Origin: Spiribacter curvatus
GTDB taxonomy: Bacteria > Pseudomonadota > Gammaproteobacteria > Nitrococcales > Nitrococcaceae
Assembly: GCF_000485905.1 (NCBI RefSeq)
Contig: NC_022664.1
Location: forward strand, 1 to 64,000
Length of the DNA stretch: 64,000 nt
Direction: 5' to 3'
Below, piece by piece: positions 12,349-22,832 of the stretch. The notes under the pieces are model-generated. The model searched no databases and was not told the DNA's origin. It saw only the letters and a program-made list of their open reading frames with translations. Both the position numbers and the translations under genes were made by a program. The first letter of the stretch is position 1, and each line of letters begins with the position of its first letter.

Positions 12349-13404
12349 ATGACGAATGCCGCGACAATCGATGCCTGCGGAATCCTCGATAACCTCACCC
12401 GTGCCGTGGTGGTGATCGACGCCGGGCGCCGGATCGTTCGCATGAACGCGGCAGCGGAATCGCTCCTGCATATGAGCAGTCGGCAGGCGCTGGGCGAGCG
12501 GTTCACGCAGGTCGTCCCGGCCCTGGCGGTTCTCGAGGAACCGATTGAGCAGGCCTTTGCCCAGGCGGCGAGTTATACCGAGCGGGAGATGCGCCTCAGC
12601 CTTGGGCCGGACCGCACCATTACGGTGGACTGCGCGATCACGCCGCTCGATCAGACCGAGACGCTGTTGCTGGAGTTCGAGCAGCTCGATCGCCATCTGC
12701 GCATCTCCCGCGAGAACCGGCTGATCGCGCAGAACCAGGCGATCAGGGAGCTCATCCGGGGTCTGGCCCACGAGATCAAGAACCCGCTGGGTGGGCTGCG
12801 TGGCGCGGCGCAGCTGCTGGATTCGGAGCTCGATGATGATGACCAGCGCGAGTACACCCGCATCATCATCAGCGAGGCCGATCGGCTACGGACGTTGGTC
12901 AACGGCCTGCTCGGGCCCGATTCACGGATCGAGCACTCGCCCACGAACCTCCACGAGGTCCTCGAGCATGTCCGCAGTCTGGCGGTCGTCGAGGCCCCCG
13001 AGGGAGTGGAGATCCATCGTGACTACGATCCGAGCATTCCGGTGATGGCGGCAGCCAGCGACCAGCTGATCCAGGCGCTGCTCAATCTGGTGCGCAATGC
13101 CCTGCAGGCGGTCGGCGAGAGGGGCCGGATCACGCTGCAGACCCGCACCCAGCGGCGTTTCACGATTGGTGAGCGTCAGCACCGGCTGGTGGCGCGGATC
13201 GAGGTGATTGATAACGGACCGGGGATCTCCCCGGCGATGCAGGATCAGATTTTCTACCCGATGGTGACGGGACGGGCGGAGGGCAGCGGTATTGGCCTGC
13301 CGATTGCCCAGAACCTGGTGAATCAGCATGGCGGGCTGATTGAGTGCACCAGCGAGCCCGGGCACACCGTCTTCACCGTCTGGTTACCGCTGGAGGATGC
13401 CTGA
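12349..13404 (+). CDS. glnL: Nitrogen regulation sensor kinase NtrB (NRII)
   Basis: NtrB is the cytoplasmic histidine kinase/phosphatase that sets NtrC phosphorylation, normally under control of PII. The 351-residue chain has an N-terminal PAS domain (about 10-110), a DHp domain with GLAHEIKNPLGG (phosphoacceptor His141), and an ATPase domain with N box NLVRNALQA, DNGPGI and GSGIGLPIAQNLV. No membrane segment was seen, as expected for NtrB and unlike NtrY. Its stop overlaps the ntrC start (TGATG). No glnK or glnB is visible nearby. Confidence 0.96.
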   Translation: MTNAATIDACGILDNLTRAVVVIDAGRRIVRMNAAAESLLHMSSRQALGERFTQVVPALAVLEEPIEQAFAQAASYTEREMRLSLGPDRTITVDCAITPLDQTETLLLEFEQLDRHLRISRENRLIAQNQAIRELIRGLAHEIKNPLGGLRGAAQLLDSELDDDDQREYTRIIISEADRLRTLVNGLLGPDSRIEHSPTNLHEVLEHVRSLAVVEAPEGVEIHRDYDPSIPVMAAASDQLIQALLNLVRNALQAVGERGRITLQTRTQRRFTIGERQHRLVARIEVIDNGPGISPAMQDQIFYPMVTGRAEGSGIGLPIAQNLVNQHGGLIECTSEPGHTVFTVWLPLEDA

Positions 13405-14807
13405 TGGATGACGCAATCAATGTATGGATTATCGATGATGACCGCTCGATCCGGTGGGTCCTGAAAAAGGCGCTGGAGCGGGATGGCATGCAGGCGGTGG
13501 ACTTCGAATCCGGTGAGGCGGCGCTGGCGGCGATGGGTGACGGCGCGCCGGATGTACTGATCACCGATATACGCATGCCGCGGCTCGATGGGCTGACGCT
13601 GATGAAGCGGGTCAATGCGTTCGACGCCGAGCTGCCGGTGATCGTCATGACCGCCCATTCCGATCTCGACGCGGCGGTGTCCGCCTATGAGGGTGGCGCG
13701 TTCGAATACTTGCCCAAGCCCTTCGATGTCGAGGAGGCCATCGATCTGGTCCGCCGGGCGGCCGCGGCGGTCCGCAGCAGTGCGCCGGCGGCCGATCCCG
13801 GCGGCGAGATGCCGGAGATCATCGGCGAGGCGCCGGCGATGCAGGAGGTGTTCCGTGCCATCGGCCGTCTGTCGCGCTCCAATATCACCGTGCTGATCAA
13901 CGGCGAATCGGGGACCGGCAAAGAGCTGGTGGCGGGCTCGCTGCATCGCCATAGTCCACGGGCGGAGAAGCCGTTCATCGCCCTCAATATGGCCGCGATT
14001 CCACGCGATCTGATGGAGTCTGAGCTGTTCGGTCATGAGAAGGGCGCGTTTACCGGCGCCCACCAGGTCCGGCGTGGCCGTTTCGAGCAGGCCAATGGGG
14101 GCACGCTGTTCCTCGATGAAATCGGTGACATGCCCGCCGAACTCCAGACCCGGCTGCTGCGCGTGCTGGCGGACGGCGAGTTCTATCGGGTGGGTGCCCA
14201 TACGCCGATGCGGGTGGATGTACGCATCATCGCCGCAACCCATCAGAACCTCGATCACCTGGTGGCGGAGGGGCGTTTCCGCGAGGATCTGTTCCACCGT
14301 CTGAACGTTATTCGCATTCACTGCCCGGCGCTGCGTGAGCGCCAGGCGGATATCCCGTCACTGGCGGATCATTTCCTGCGCCGTGCCGCTCGTGAGCTCA
14401 ATGTCGAACCCAAGCAGCTTGCGCCGGCTGTCGAGCAGCGGATGCAGGCGCTGCCCTGGCCCGGCAATGTCCGCGAGCTGGAGAATACCTGCCGCTGGCT
14501 GACGGTCATGGCCAGTGGTCGCACGGTGCAGATGGAGGACCTGCCGCCGGAGCTCGCCGGTGTCGATGAGCCGGTGCCAGCCAGTGGCGCGGCGGATTGG
14601 GAGAGCGCCCTGGCGCGTTGGGCCGATCAGCAGGCGGAGAGCCAGAGCGATGGTGCCCTGGCCGCCGCTCATGGTCGCGTTGACCGGGTCCTGATCGAGG
14701 CGGCGCTGCGACGTACCGGGGGTCGACGTCAGGATGCCGCAAGGCTGCTCGGCTGGGGCCGCAACACCCTCACACGCAAGATCCGGGATCTGCAGATGCG
14801 GGTATAA
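13404..14807 (+). CDS. glnG: Nitrogen regulation response regulator NtrC (NRI)
   Basis: NtrC is the sigma-54-dependent activator of nitrogen genes. The 467-residue chain has a receiver with phosphoacceptor Asp55 (VLITDIRMP) and Lys105 (PKPF), an AAA+ domain with Walker A GESGTGKE at 167-174 and the sigma-54 contact loop GAFTGA at 214-219, and a C-terminal Fis-type helix-turn-helix ending in [11 protein letters not shown]. The start at 13404 overlaps the ntrB stop. An open extension of 20 codons lies inside ntrB and was rejected. Its likely first target is glnA, whose sigma-54 promoter is about 2.6 kb upstream. Confidence 0.97.
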   Translation: MDDAINVWIIDDDRSIRWVLKKALERDGMQAVDFESGEAALAAMGDGAPDVLITDIRMPRLDGLTLMKRVNAFDAELPVIVMTAHSDLDAAVSAYEGGAFEYLPKPFDVEEAIDLVRRAAAAVRSSAPAADPGGEMPEIIGEAPAMQEVFRAIGRLSRSNITVLINGESGTGKELVAGSLHRHSPRAEKPFIALNMAAIPRDLMESELFGHEKGAFTGAHQVRRGRFEQANGGTLFLDEIGDMPAELQTRLLRVLADGEFYRVGAHTPMRVDVRIIAATHQNLDHLVAEGRFREDLFHRLNVIRIHCPALRERQADIPSLADHFLRRAARELNVEPKQLAPAVEQRMQALPWPGNVRELENTCRWLTVMASGRTVQMEDLPPELAGVDEPVPASGAADWESALARWADQQAESQSDGALAAAHGRVDRVLIEAALRRTGGRRQDAARLLGWGRNTLTRKIRDLQMRV

Positions 14808-14816
14808 TCACCGGCC

Positions 14817-15293
14817 ATGCTGCCCCATGTTGTCCTCCACCGTCCCGAGATTCCGCCTAACGCCGGCAATGTGATCCGGCTCTGCGCCAACAGCGGCGCG
14901 CCGCTGCATCTGATCCGGCCGCTCGGGTTCGGACTCGACGACCGGCGGATGCGCCGCGCCGGTCTGGACTATCATGAATTCACGGCGATGCGGGTGCATG
15001 ATGATTTTGCGGCGTTTCTCGACGCCGTGGCGCCGAACCGGGTCTGGGCGCTGACCACCGGTGGCCAGGTCCGCTTCGATCGACCGGCCTATCAGCCCGA
15101 CGACGCGCTGCTCTTTGGCAGCGAGACCGCCGGGCTCCCGGACGCGGTCATGGCACAGATCCCTACGGAGCGACGACTGCGGTTGCCCATGCAGCCCGGC
15201 AATCGCAGCCTCAACCTCTCCAACAGTGTGGCCGTGACGGTCTATGAGGCCTGGCGGCAGATTGACTTCGCCGGTAGCGTCGGGATCGATTGA
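14817..15293 (+). CDS. trmL: tRNA (cytidine(34)-2'-O)-methyltransferase TrmL
   Basis: TrmL methylates the 2'-OH of the wobble nucleotide in tRNA-Leu isoacceptors. The 158-residue SPOUT-fold protein shows the conserved [18 protein letters not shown] near the N-terminus, [11 protein letters not shown] in the middle, and the knot region [19 protein letters not shown] near the C-terminus. The length is standard for TrmL. It starts 9 bp after ntrC and may be transcribed with ntrBC. It ends one base from the convergent gpsA. Confidence 0.94.
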   Translation: MLPHVVLHRPEIPPNAGNVIRLCANSGAPLHLIRPLGFGLDDRRMRRAGLDYHEFTAMRVHDDFAAFLDAVAPNRVWALTTGGQVRFDRPAYQPDDALLFGSETAGLPDAVMAQIPTERRLRLPMQPGNRSLNLSNSVAVTVYEAWRQIDFAGSVGID

Positions 15294-15294
15294 A

Positions 15295-16302
15295 TCAGCT
15301 CAGGCGATCATCAAACTCCGCGCCGGGGCGGCGCTCCATGAGGGCCTCTGCCGCGCTCATGGGTGAGCGCCCGGTGGTGATGATCGATTCGACCGCCGCG
15401 CAGATCGGCATATCCACGCCCAGCCGCCGTGCCAGCCCGCCCACCTCGGTGGCGGTGCGGACACCCTCCACCACGGCCCCGATCTGGGCGGTTGCCGTGT
15501 CGATGGATGCCCCGCGGCCCAGCGCGAGCCCCATCCGGCGGTTCCGCGACTGATCGTCGGTGCAGGTGAGCATCAGATCGCCGAGCCCGGCAAGCCCCGT
15601 GAGCGTGCGGTCGTCGGCGCCGAGTGCGGCCCCCAGCCGACGGACTTCGGCGAGCCCGCGGGTGACCAGCCCACTGCGGGCATTGGCGCCGAACCCCAGG
15701 CCATCGGCGATGCCGGTGGCAATGGCGAGGATGTTCTTGACGGCACCACCAAGCCCGACACCGATCAGATCATCGCTCAGGTAGACACGGAAGCGCTCAT
15801 CGTGGAAATCGGCGCAGAGCCGGTTGCCCACGGCCCGATCCTGGCAGGCAAGCACGATCGCGGTCGGCAGACCGTGGGCCACTTCCCCCGCAAAGCTGGG
15901 ACCGGACAGTGCCGCCAGCGGGTGGTCCGGCAGCGCTGCCGCTGCCACATCGTGGAGCAGTCCGCCGCCGGCGTTGTCGAGTCCCTTGGTGGCCCATACC
16001 ACCGGGGTGTCCGCGGCAATGGCCGGCGCGAGGGCCCGCATTGTCGTGGCGAAGGCATGACTGGGGACCGCGACCAGGACGGTCGTGGCGGTGGCAACAC
16101 TGGCGGCCAGATCAACGGTCGGCCGGACCGTCTCCGGGAGCCGGATATCGGTCAGATGGCGGGGATTGTAACCGGTCGCCGCCATGGTCCGTGCCATGTC
16201 AGGATCATGGGCCCACAGGCGGACGTCGTGGCCGCTTCGCGCCAGCACCAGGGCAAGCGCCGTGCCCCACGAGCCGGCGCCCAGCACCGCGTAGTCCGCC
16301 AT
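15295..16302 (-). CDS. gpsA: Glycerol-3-phosphate dehydrogenase [NAD(P)+]
   Basis: GpsA reduces dihydroxyacetone phosphate to sn-glycerol 3-phosphate, the backbone for phospholipids. The 335-residue cytoplasmic protein begins with the dinucleotide motif VLGAGSWGTALA. It also shows ATKGLD, LSGPSFAGEVA, the catalytic-Lys region GGAVKNILAIA and GLAGLGDLMLTC, all typical. It lies 4 bp after secB in a rhodanese-secB-gpsA operon, an order also known in enterobacteria. Confidence 0.97.
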   Translation of the reverse strand: MADYAVLGAGSWGTALALVLARSGHDVRLWAHDPDMARTMAATGYNPRHLTDIRLPETVRPTVDLAASVATATTVLVAVPSHAFATTMRALAPAIAADTPVVWATKGLDNAGGGLLHDVAAAALPDHPLAALSGPSFAGEVAHGLPTAIVLACQDRAVGNRLCADFHDERFRVYLSDDLIGVGLGGAVKNILAIATGIADGLGFGANARSGLVTRGLAEVRRLGAALGADDRTLTGLAGLGDLMLTCTDDQSRNRRMGLALGRGASIDTATAQIGAVVEGVRTATEVGGLARRLGVDMPICAAVESIITTGRSPMSAAEALMERRPGAEFDDRLS

Positions 16303-16306
16303 CGCC

Positions 16307-16834
16307 TCAGCCCGCGGTGTCGGTTTCCTCGCCGCCGGTCGCCTCGGCGCCGGCCGCTTCCTGCTGGCGCTGACGGGCGTAGAGGGCGTCGAAGTTGACC
16401 GGTGAGAGGGTCATGGGCGGGAATCCGGCCTTGCCGGTCAGGTCACTGACCGCCTCACGGGCGTAGGCGAAGAGCACGCCCGGGCAATAGGCGCCGAGCA
16501 GCTGATCGGTGGCGTTGTCCTCGAACCCGGCCACGGTGAATAGCCCCGCCTGGTGGACCTCGCAGAGATAGGCGGTGCGCTCTTCCACAGTGGCGGTCAC
16601 GGTGACCGTGAGCACGACCTCGTAGAGGCCCTCACCGATGGTGCTGCGCCGTGTGTTCAGCTCGACCTTGGCTTCGGGCTTCCATGACTGGGTGAAAACC
16701 TCAGGCGCGCCGGGGGTCTCCACCGAACTGTCCTTGAGATAGATCTTCTGGATGGTGAACTGCTGCGGGTTGGCGTTCTCGCCGGCGGCCTGACCATTGG
16801 CGCCGCTGGCGTCTGCGTTCGTTGATTCGGCCAT
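16307..16834 (-). CDS. secB: Protein-export chaperone SecB
   Basis: SecB is a tetrameric cytosolic chaperone that keeps preproteins unfolded and hands them to SecA. The 175-residue chain carries the family motifs FTIQKIYLKDSSVETP, VVLTVTVTATVEERTAYLCE and PPMTLSPVNFDALY. The first 22 or so residues and the acidic Ala/Glu-rich tail are low-complexity extensions beyond the core fold. A GAGGGAGAC ribosome site precedes the ATG. It lies between a membrane rhodanese gene and gpsA. Confidence 0.96.
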   Translation of the reverse strand: MAESTNADASGANGQAAGENANPQQFTIQKIYLKDSSVETPGAPEVFTQSWKPEAKVELNTRRSTIGEGLYEVVLTVTVTATVEERTAYLCEVHQAGLFTVAGFEDNATDQLLGAYCPGVLFAYAREAVSDLTGKAGFPPMTLSPVNFDALYARQRQQEAAGAEATGGEETDTAG

Positions 16835-16870
16835 TCTGTCTCCCTCGAGTCGGTATCAATAATGGGGGGG

Positions 16871-17299
16871 TCAGCCGCGGCCTTCCGTGGGAAGGCTCGC
16901 CTCACGCCAGGCGTTGATCCCACCGCGCAGCTGTCTGACGTCGGACCAGCCCTGGGCCTCGAGGGCCTGAATGGCCTTGAGGCTGCGCTGGCCGTTATCG
17001 CAGTAGACGACGATGGTGCGGTTGCTGAAGCGTTTCAGCCGATCCTGACGCTTGTCGATATAGGCCATCGGCAGATTGATGGCCGCGGGCAGATGGCTGC
17101 CCTGGTAGGCGTTCTCGTCGCGGATGTCGACGAATACCGCGGCGTCCTGGTTGTACAACCGGGTGGCCTCGGCGGTATCGACGGCCTGACGGCTGCGCCG
17201 GTAACTCAGATACTCATTGGCGATCAGCGCCGCCAGCACGGCGAGCAGCGATGCGATGAGCAGTGGGTGATTGGTGCTGAACTCTATGACTCTATCCAT
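16871..17299 (-). CDS. Membrane-anchored rhodanese-like protein (YibN type)
   Basis: The 142-residue protein has one N-terminal membrane helix (about 11-30) and a single rhodanese domain. The catalytic loop YCDNGQRS carries the active-site Cys expected to bear a persulfide. The sequence LRGGINAWR near the end is typical. In enterobacteria the equivalent yibN lies with grxC, secB and gpsA; here the glutaredoxin gene is absent from the cluster. It is the first gene of the secB-gpsA operon and diverges from envC. The substrate is unknown. Confidence 0.88.
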   Translation of the reverse strand: MDRVIEFSTNHPLLIASLLAVLAALIANEYLSYRRSRQAVDTAEATRLYNQDAAVFVDIRDENAYQGSHLPAAINLPMAYIDKRQDRLKRFSNRTIVVYCDNGQRSLKAIQALEAQGWSDVRQLRGGINAWREASLPTEGRG

Positions 17300-17334
17300 G
17301 ACCCGGCGCTGTTAGGATGCGTATTGGGCCGCAG

Positions 17335-17343
17335 AGTATACCA
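17335..17343 (-). promoter_or_regulatory. Extended -10 promoter for the rhodanese-secB-gpsA operon
   Basis: On the minus strand the sequence reads TGGTATACT, an extended -10 (TGn plus TATACT), about 36 bases before the rhodanese ATG. No good -35 is visible, which is normal for extended -10 promoters. Confidence 0.5.
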
Positions 17344-17360
17344 GTCGAGACGCCATACCG

Positions 17361-18509
17361 ATGATCCGATGCCTCCTTGCCATCTGTGTGATGTTGCCGA
17401 GCGCCATCGTGCTGGGCCAGAGCGATGAGCTGGCATCACGCGAGGCTCGCCTCGAGACCCTGCGCGAGCAGATCGGTGAGCTGCAGTCACGCATCGCGCA
17501 GGACCGGGAACGCGCCGGGGGGCTGGAGGCGGAACTGAGCGAGCTCGAGCAGCGGATCGGCCGCGAGCGTCAGGCGCTCAGTGCGCTCGATGAACAGATC
17601 CGCAAGCGCCACCAGCGGATCGCCGAGCTGGAGTCGGCCATTGCCACGCAGTCGCGGCGCAGCGAGGCGCTCCGCGAGCGGCTGGCGGAGAGCCTGCGGG
17701 CGACGCACCGCCAGGGCGACACGGCGGCCCTGCGGCTGGTCCTGAACGCCGACGACCCCGCCCGTCTGCAGCGGCTGCTGGTCTATCAACAGGTGCTGGC
17801 GGGCGCCCGCAGCGAGCAGGTCCGGGAAGCCGAGGCAGCGATCCGTCGGCTTGGCGATCGGCGCGCCGAGCGCGAGTCGGCGCTGGCAGCCCAGCGGGCC
17901 GACCGCGACAGGCGCCAGACCCGGTTGGGTGAACTCCAGGCCGATCTGGCCGAACGCGATGCCCTGCTGGATGAGATCCGCGGCCGGATCCGTGATCGCG
18001 ACGCCCGGCTCGCTGCCCGCCGGGAAGAGGCGGCGACGCTGAACGGGTTGATCGAGGATCTGCGCGAGCGGCTGGCATCCACGGGCCCGGCGCCGACGCA
18101 GGGCGCCGAGATGGCCACCGGCGCGCTGGCATGGCCCCATCAGGGGCCGCTACTGGCGCGCTATGGCAGTGAACGAGCCGGTGATCTGGACTGGACCGGA
18201 CTGCTCATTGGTGGTGAATCCGGCGATCCGGTCAGGCCGGTGGCGCCGGGACAGGTGGTGTTCGCCGACTGGTTGCGTGGCCTGGGTTTGCTGCTCATTA
18301 TTGATCACGGCGAGGGCTACCTCAGTCTTTACGGGCGCAATGAAGCGCTCTATGTCGATGTCGGCGATCGGGTGACGGCGAGTGATGTCATTGCAACCGT
18401 CGGCCGTAGCGGCGGGCGCGCCGAGCCGGCGCTTTATTTCGAACTGCGCGCCGAGGGCAGGCCAGTGGATCCACTGGTGTGGCTACGGTCGCGGGACAAT
18501 CAGGGTTGA
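17361..18509 (+). CDS. envC: Murein hydrolase activator EnvC
   Basis: EnvC is a periplasmic factor that activates septal amidases (AmiA/AmiB type) during cell separation. The 382-residue chain has a signal peptide (about 1-19), a long Arg/Glu-rich coiled coil (about 22-245) and a C-terminal LytM domain. The LytM zinc ligands are missing: the first His/Asp region reads GLLIGGESGD, and the HxH motif is replaced by LYFELRAEG. This is the degenerate form known for EnvC, which activates hydrolases rather than cutting murein itself. It is followed 7 bp later by ctpA, a common pairing. Confidence 0.92.
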   Translation: MIRCLLAICVMLPSAIVLGQSDELASREARLETLREQIGELQSRIAQDRERAGGLEAELSELEQRIGRERQALSALDEQIRKRHQRIAELESAIATQSRRSEALRERLAESLRATHRQGDTAALRLVLNADDPARLQRLLVYQQVLAGARSEQVREAEAAIRRLGDRRAERESALAAQRADRDRRQTRLGELQADLAERDALLDEIRGRIRDRDARLAARREEAATLNGLIEDLRERLASTGPAPTQGAEMATGALAWPHQGPLLARYGSERAGDLDWTGLLIGGESGDPVRPVAPGQVVFADWLRGLGLLLIIDHGEGYLSLYGRNEALYVDVGDRVTASDVIATVGRSGGRAEPALYFELRAEGRPVDPLVWLRSRDNQG

Positions 18510-18516
18510 GGGTGGA

Positions 18517-19803
18517 ATGATGCGGATACCCGGACTGCTACAGGGGCTGACAGCCGGGGTGCTGATCGCGCTGCTGCTCGCCAATATCCAGACCGTGACG
18601 GCACAGTCGACGGCCAGAGACGATCTGCCGCTGGAGGAGCTGCAGCGTTTCACCGAGGTCTATGAGCGTATCCAGCGTGACTATGTCGAATCGGTCGATG
18701 ATGAGCGACTGATCCAGAACGCCATTCGCGGCATGCTCTCGGGGCTCGACCCGCACTCGGCCTACCTCGATGAGTCGGCGTATCAGCGGCTCCAGGAGGG
18801 GACCCGCGGCGAGTTCGGTGGTCTGGGACTGGAGGTCGGCACCGAGGATGGCCTGATCAAGGTCATCGCGCCCATCGACGGTACGCCGGCGGAGGACGCG
18901 GACATCCGGCCCGGTGATCTGATCATGCGTATCGACGGCCAGCCGGTGAAGGGCCTCGACCTGCAGGCGGCGGTGGAGCGCATGCGCGGTGAGACCGGGA
19001 CATCCGTGACGCTGGGCATTCTCCGCGACGGCGCGGATGGCCCGATCGAGGTCACCCTGGAGCGGGCGGTGATCCAGGTCGACAGCGTCCGCGCCCGGGT
19101 GCTCGAGGATCGTTTCGGTTATCTGCGGATCAGCCAGTTCCAGGCCCGGACCGGCGAGGATGTGCTCGAGGCGGTTGATCAGCTCACCCATGAGGTCGGC
19201 CCGCTCGACGGGCTGGTGCTGGATCTGCGCAATAATCCCGGTGGCGTGCTCGATGCCGCGGTCGCGGTGACGGATGCCTTCCTCAGCCGCGGCCAGGTCG
19301 TTTCCACCAGTGGTCGGATCGAGCGCTCGCGGGATGCGTTTACGGCAACCCCGAACGATACCCTGAACGGCGCGCCGCTGGTGGTGCTGGTGAATGCCGG
19401 CTCGGCTTCGGCGGCGGAGATTGTCGCCGGCGCCCTGCAGGATCATCAGCGGGCGGTGATCATGGGTGAGCCCACGTTTGGTAAGGGGTCGGTACAGACG
19501 ATCCTGCCGCTGCGCAACGGCGATGCGGTCAAGCTCACCACCGCCCGTTATTACACGCCGAGCGGCCGTTCCATCCAGGCCGAGGGTATCCAGCCGGACG
19601 TCGAGGTGACCAATCTGCGGGTCAGTGACGTCGAGGGCGATCCGGCCCGGTTGCGCGAGTCGGATCTGCCCCGGCATCTGCGCGCCGATGGCGATGCGGG
19701 CGGGTCATCGGCGGATGCGCCGGCGTCTGCGCTGGCCACCGAGGATTATGCCCTCGCCGAGGCGCTGAACCTGCTCAAGGGGCTGACGATCCTCGGCAAC
19801 TAG
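18517..19803 (+). CDS. ctpA: Carboxy-terminal processing protease (S41 family, CtpA/Prc-like)
   Basis: This is a periplasmic serine protease of about 428 residues with an N-terminal signal or anchor segment (about 4-28), a PDZ domain ([11 protein letters not shown] through [10 protein letters not shown]) and an S41 domain. The catalytic Ser is in [10 protein letters not shown] and the Lys in GEPTFGKGS, the Ser/Lys dyad of the family. GGTGGA-type ribosome sequence lies just before two adjacent ATGs at 18517 and 18520. The second has better spacing; the first is given. An open extension into envC was rejected. The 3' end shares the palindrome CTAG with the convergent ubiB stop. Confidence 0.93.
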   Translation: MMRIPGLLQGLTAGVLIALLLANIQTVTAQSTARDDLPLEELQRFTEVYERIQRDYVESVDDERLIQNAIRGMLSGLDPHSAYLDESAYQRLQEGTRGEFGGLGLEVGTEDGLIKVIAPIDGTPAEDADIRPGDLIMRIDGQPVKGLDLQAAVERMRGETGTSVTLGILRDGADGPIEVTLERAVIQVDSVRARVLEDRFGYLRISQFQARTGEDVLEAVDQLTHEVGPLDGLVLDLRNNPGGVLDAAVAVTDAFLSRGQVVSTSGRIERSRDAFTATPNDTLNGAPLVVLVNAGSASAAEIVAGALQDHQRAVIMGEPTFGKGSVQTILPLRNGDAVKLTTARYYTPSGRSIQAEGIQPDVEVTNLRVSDVEGDPARLRESDLPRHLRADGDAGGSSADAPASALATEDYALAEALNLLKGLTILGN

Positions 19804-21470
19804 TCGTTGCGCGGCCAGGCGGCGATCCAGATCACGACCCCGAGGCTGCCGACGATCCAGCTCACCAGCGGCGCCTCGCCCAGCATGGTGGGGCTGCGAC
19901 CGTCGAGCGCAGCGACGATGAACGCCGAGACCACCAGCGCCGCGCCGACGCCCGTGGCAAAGCTGCGCCGGCCGCTCTGGCGGATCTCCCGGCGCATGGC
20001 GGTGAGCTGGTGCTGCTGTTCGACGAGTTGTGCACGGCTCCGGCCGACCTCGCCGAGGGCCTCGTCGATGCGACGTGGCAGGGTGGGCAGGGTCTCGGCC
20101 ATGTGGGGGAGTTCCTGCCGGGCCTTTTTGAGGAAGGCACCGGGTCCGACCTGATCGCGCATCCAGCGCTCTAGATAGGGCTTGCCAGTATCCCAGAGAT
20201 CGAGCTCCGGGTAGAGCTGACGGCCCAGCCCCTCAATCGCCAGCAGCGTTTTCTGGAGCAGTACCAGCTGGGGCTGGATTTCCATATCGAAGCGGCGTCC
20301 GGTCTGGAACAGCCGCATGAGGAGCGCACCCAGTGAGATCTCGCCCAGCGGCCGCTCGAAGATGGGCTCGCAGACCGTGCGCATGGCGCTCTCGAACTCA
20401 TCGATGCGGGTATCCGCCGGCACCCAGCCCGATTCCACATGCAGCTCGGCAACCCGGCGGTAGTCGCGATTGAAGAACGCCATGAAGTTGTCCGCGAGGT
20501 AGCGGTGATCGACCGGATTGAGCGAGCCCATGATGCCGAAATCCACGGCCACGTAGCGGGGATTGGCGGGGTCGCGGACATCGACGAAGACGTTGCCGGG
20601 GTGCATGTCGGCGTGGAAGAAGCTGTCCCGGAATACCTGCGTGAAAAAGATCTCGGTGCCGCGTTCGGCAAGCACCTTCATGTCGACGCCGGCCCGATGG
20701 AGCCCCTCGATGTCGCTGATCTGCAGGCCATGGATGCGCTCCATGACCATCACCCGGCGATGGGTGCCGGACCAGTGAACCTCAGGGACATAGAGCAGAT
20801 CGGAATCGCGGAAGTTGCGCTTCAGCTGCGTGGCGTTCGCTGCCTCGCGCATCAGATCGAGCTCGTCGTGCAGGGTATTGTCGAATTCGCGGATCACTTC
20901 CACCGGCCGCAGACGGAAACCCTCGGACCAGTAGCGCTGGGCGAGCCGCGCGAATAGATACAACACCCCGAGATCGCGGGTGATGGCCTGCTCAATGCCG
21001 GGGCGGACGACCTTCACGACCACATCGTGGCCGTCATGCAGCCGGGCCGCGTGTACCTGGGCAATGGAGGCGGAGGCCATCGGCTCGATATCGAAGTGCG
21101 CGAACCAGGCATCCACCGGCTGCTGATACTCCGCCTCGATGATGGCGCGTGCCTCCTCACCCGGGAACGGCGGCACACGGTCCTGCAACCGGGCGAGCTC
21201 GGCGGCGATATCCGGGGGCAGCAGGTCACGGCGGGTGGAGATGATCTGACCGAACTTCACAAAGATCGGGCCGAGGTCCTCCAGCGCCGTGCGGATCCGC
21301 TCGCCCCGCGGGCGCTGACGGCGCTCGAACCAGGTCCAGGGCATGAATACGCGCAGGAAGCGGAATGGCCGGAACCAGCGGGTCGCGAACAGCACCTCGT
21401 CGAGGCCATGGCGCAGTAGCACGATATTGATCTGTGCCAGGCGGAGCAGCAGTCGTGCGCGTCGGATCAT
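19800..21470 (-). CDS. ubiB: Ubiquinone biosynthesis accessory kinase-like protein UbiB
   Basis: UbiB is a membrane-bound atypical kinase/ATPase of the ABC1/ADCK family required for ubiquinone synthesis, probably by extracting lipid intermediates for the Ubi complex. The 556-residue chain shows the hallmark [14 protein letters not shown] (KxGQ), the Ala-rich ATP loop [13 protein letters not shown], the HxDxHPGN motif HADMHPGN, and two C-terminal membrane helices. It overlaps ubiJ by 4 bp at the end of a ubiE-ubiJ-ubiB operon and shares its stop with ctpA on the other strand. Confidence 0.96.
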   Translation of the reverse strand: MIRRARLLLRLAQINIVLLRHGLDEVLFATRWFRPFRFLRVFMPWTWFERRQRPRGERIRTALEDLGPIFVKFGQIISTRRDLLPPDIAAELARLQDRVPPFPGEEARAIIEAEYQQPVDAWFAHFDIEPMASASIAQVHAARLHDGHDVVVKVVRPGIEQAITRDLGVLYLFARLAQRYWSEGFRLRPVEVIREFDNTLHDELDLMREAANATQLKRNFRDSDLLYVPEVHWSGTHRRVMVMERIHGLQISDIEGLHRAGVDMKVLAERGTEIFFTQVFRDSFFHADMHPGNVFVDVRDPANPRYVAVDFGIMGSLNPVDHRYLADNFMAFFNRDYRRVAELHVESGWVPADTRIDEFESAMRTVCEPIFERPLGEISLGALLMRLFQTGRRFDMEIQPQLVLLQKTLLAIEGLGRQLYPELDLWDTGKPYLERWMRDQVGPGAFLKKARQELPHMAETLPTLPRRIDEALGEVGRSRAQLVEQQHQLTAMRREIRQSGRRSFATGVGAALVVSAFIVAALDGRSPTMLGEAPLVSWIVGSLGVVIWIAAWPRND

Positions 21471-22078
21471 GACTGCCCCCCGCGGCGCTCGAGGCGTCGC
21501 AGTCGGGCGTCGAGGCGATCGACATCCTCGCGGACGTGATCGACGTCCGCCAGAAAGTGCCGTACCTCGATGGCGGTGGGCAGCCAGCGGCGTTCCTCGG
21601 TGGCGAGCTCGACGGCGTTGCGCAGCAGGGTGTCGGCACTGCGGCGACTCCAGTGACTGCCCTCACGCAGGCCGGTGGCCATTCGGGCGGCACCCGCCTC
21701 GCCGACTAATTGCGCCAGCTGCGCCTCGAGGTCGACATCGAGCTCACTGAACAGCGTGCGCACCTCTTGAATGGTGCCGATATCGCCGCGGAATGAGACA
21801 TCACGGCTGCGTCGGCCGCGCGACAGGATCAGCCCGGTCAGGCCGGCGAGTGAGGCCTCGAGTACGACATCGCAGTCGTTCATGTCGGTCGCATCATTGA
21901 TGAGAGTGAGTTCCGCCTCGCTGAACGCGACCCGCAGCGCCACCGCTGGTTCGGTCAGACGCAGTCCCAGCTCGCGGCCGTCAAGCGGCGCGAGGCGCTC
22001 GGGTGTGACCGGATCCAGCTGCAGGATCCGGTTGATGCCGGTCTCGATCAGTCCCAGCGGCAGCCACTCAGTAGACAT
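21467..22078 (-). CDS. ubiJ: Ubiquinone biosynthesis accessory factor UbiJ
   Basis: UbiJ has a lipid-binding SCP2-like domain and, with UbiK, scaffolds the aerobic ubiquinone hydroxylase complex. The 203-residue protein has the SCP2 pattern in its N-terminal half ([33 protein letters not shown]) and a C-terminal predicted coiled coil rich in Arg and Asp (about 160-203). Sequence conservation in this family is low, so the call rests partly on position between ubiE (11-bp overlap) and ubiB (4-bp overlap), the usual order in Gammaproteobacteria. Confidence 0.9.
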   Translation of the reverse strand: MSTEWLPLGLIETGINRILQLDPVTPERLAPLDGRELGLRLTEPAVALRVAFSEAELTLINDATDMNDCDVVLEASLAGLTGLILSRGRRSRDVSFRGDIGTIQEVRTLFSELDVDLEAQLAQLVGEAGAARMATGLREGSHWSRRSADTLLRNAVELATEERRWLPTAIEVRHFLADVDHVREDVDRLDARLRRLERRGGQS

Positions 22079-22832
22079 GGCCGTGGTGGAGCGCGACCAC
22101 CCCTCCGCTCAGATTGATGTAATCGACATCCTCGAAGCCCGCGGTCTCCATCATGGCTTTCAGTGTCTCCTGGTCGGGATGCTGGCGGATCGACTCGGCA
22201 AGATAGCGATAGCTGTCGGCGTCCTGCGCCACGAAATGCCCCATCAGCGGCAGCATGCGGAAGGAGTAGAGGTCGTAGACCGGCTGCAGGGGGCGCAGAT
22301 AGAGCGACGAGAACTCGAGTATGACGACCTGCCCGCCGGGTCGAAGCGCCTCGCGCATGGCCTTCAGCGCCGCCGGGATACGGGTGACGTTGCGCAGGCC
22401 GAAGCCGATGCTGATGCGATCGAAGGATCGCGACGGGAACGGCAGCTGCTCGGCATCAGCGATCACATAATCGAGCTGACCGGTGACGCCCTCGTTCAGC
22501 AGCCGGTCGCGGCCGGTCTCGAGCATGGCTGGATTAATGTCAGAGACAATGACCTGGCCGGACGGGCCGACCTGCCCGGCCATGCCCTCGGCCAGATCGC
22601 CGGTTCCCGCGGCCAGATCCAGGACCCGCTGACCGGGCCGGGCGTTGATCAGGCGCAGAGCCTGGCGCTTCCAGAGTCGATGCAGCCCCACCGACATCAG
22701 GTCGTTCATGACGTCGTAGCGGCTGGCCACGGAGCTGAATACCTCGCCCACGCGGCGGGCCTTCTCTGCGACCGGCACCCGTTGATAGCCGAAATGCGTC
22801 TCGTCCTGATGGATCGGTTCGGATTCTGTCAT
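22068..22832 (-). CDS. ubiE: Ubiquinone/menaquinone C-methyltransferase UbiE
   Basis: UbiE is the S-adenosylmethionine-dependent methyltransferase that adds the ring C-methyl group in ubiquinone (and menaquinone) synthesis. The 254-residue chain shows FGYQRVPVAEKARRV, VASRYDVMNDLMSVGLHRLW, the SAM motif VLDLAAGTGDLA and the family signature IGFGLRNV. It overlaps the DUF971 gene by 4 bp upstream and ubiJ by 11 bp downstream. Confidence 0.97.
   Translation of the reverse strand: MTESEPIHQDETHFGYQRVPVAEKARRVGEVFSSVASRYDVMNDLMSVGLHRLWKRQALRLINARPGQRVLDLAAGTGDLAEGMAGQVGPSGQVIVSDINPAMLETGRDRLLNEGVTGQLDYVIADAEQLPFPSRSFDRISIGFGLRNVTRIPAALKAMREALRPGGQVVILEFSSLYLRPLQPVYDLYSFRMLPLMGHFVAQDADSYRYLAESIRQHPDQETLKAMMETAGFEDVDYINLSGGVVALHHGHVY

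Noticed and set aside
14803-14808. TATAAT over the ntrC stop, suggesting a nearly leaderless trmL transcript
   Set aside because: No -35 or TGn extension is present, and the sequence is forced by the last codon and stop of ntrC; trmL can be read from the ntrBC transcript.
17361-18509. EnvC as an active zinc murein endopeptidase
   Set aside because: The LytM metal ligands are absent (LYFEL in place of HxH), which fits the known activator role instead.
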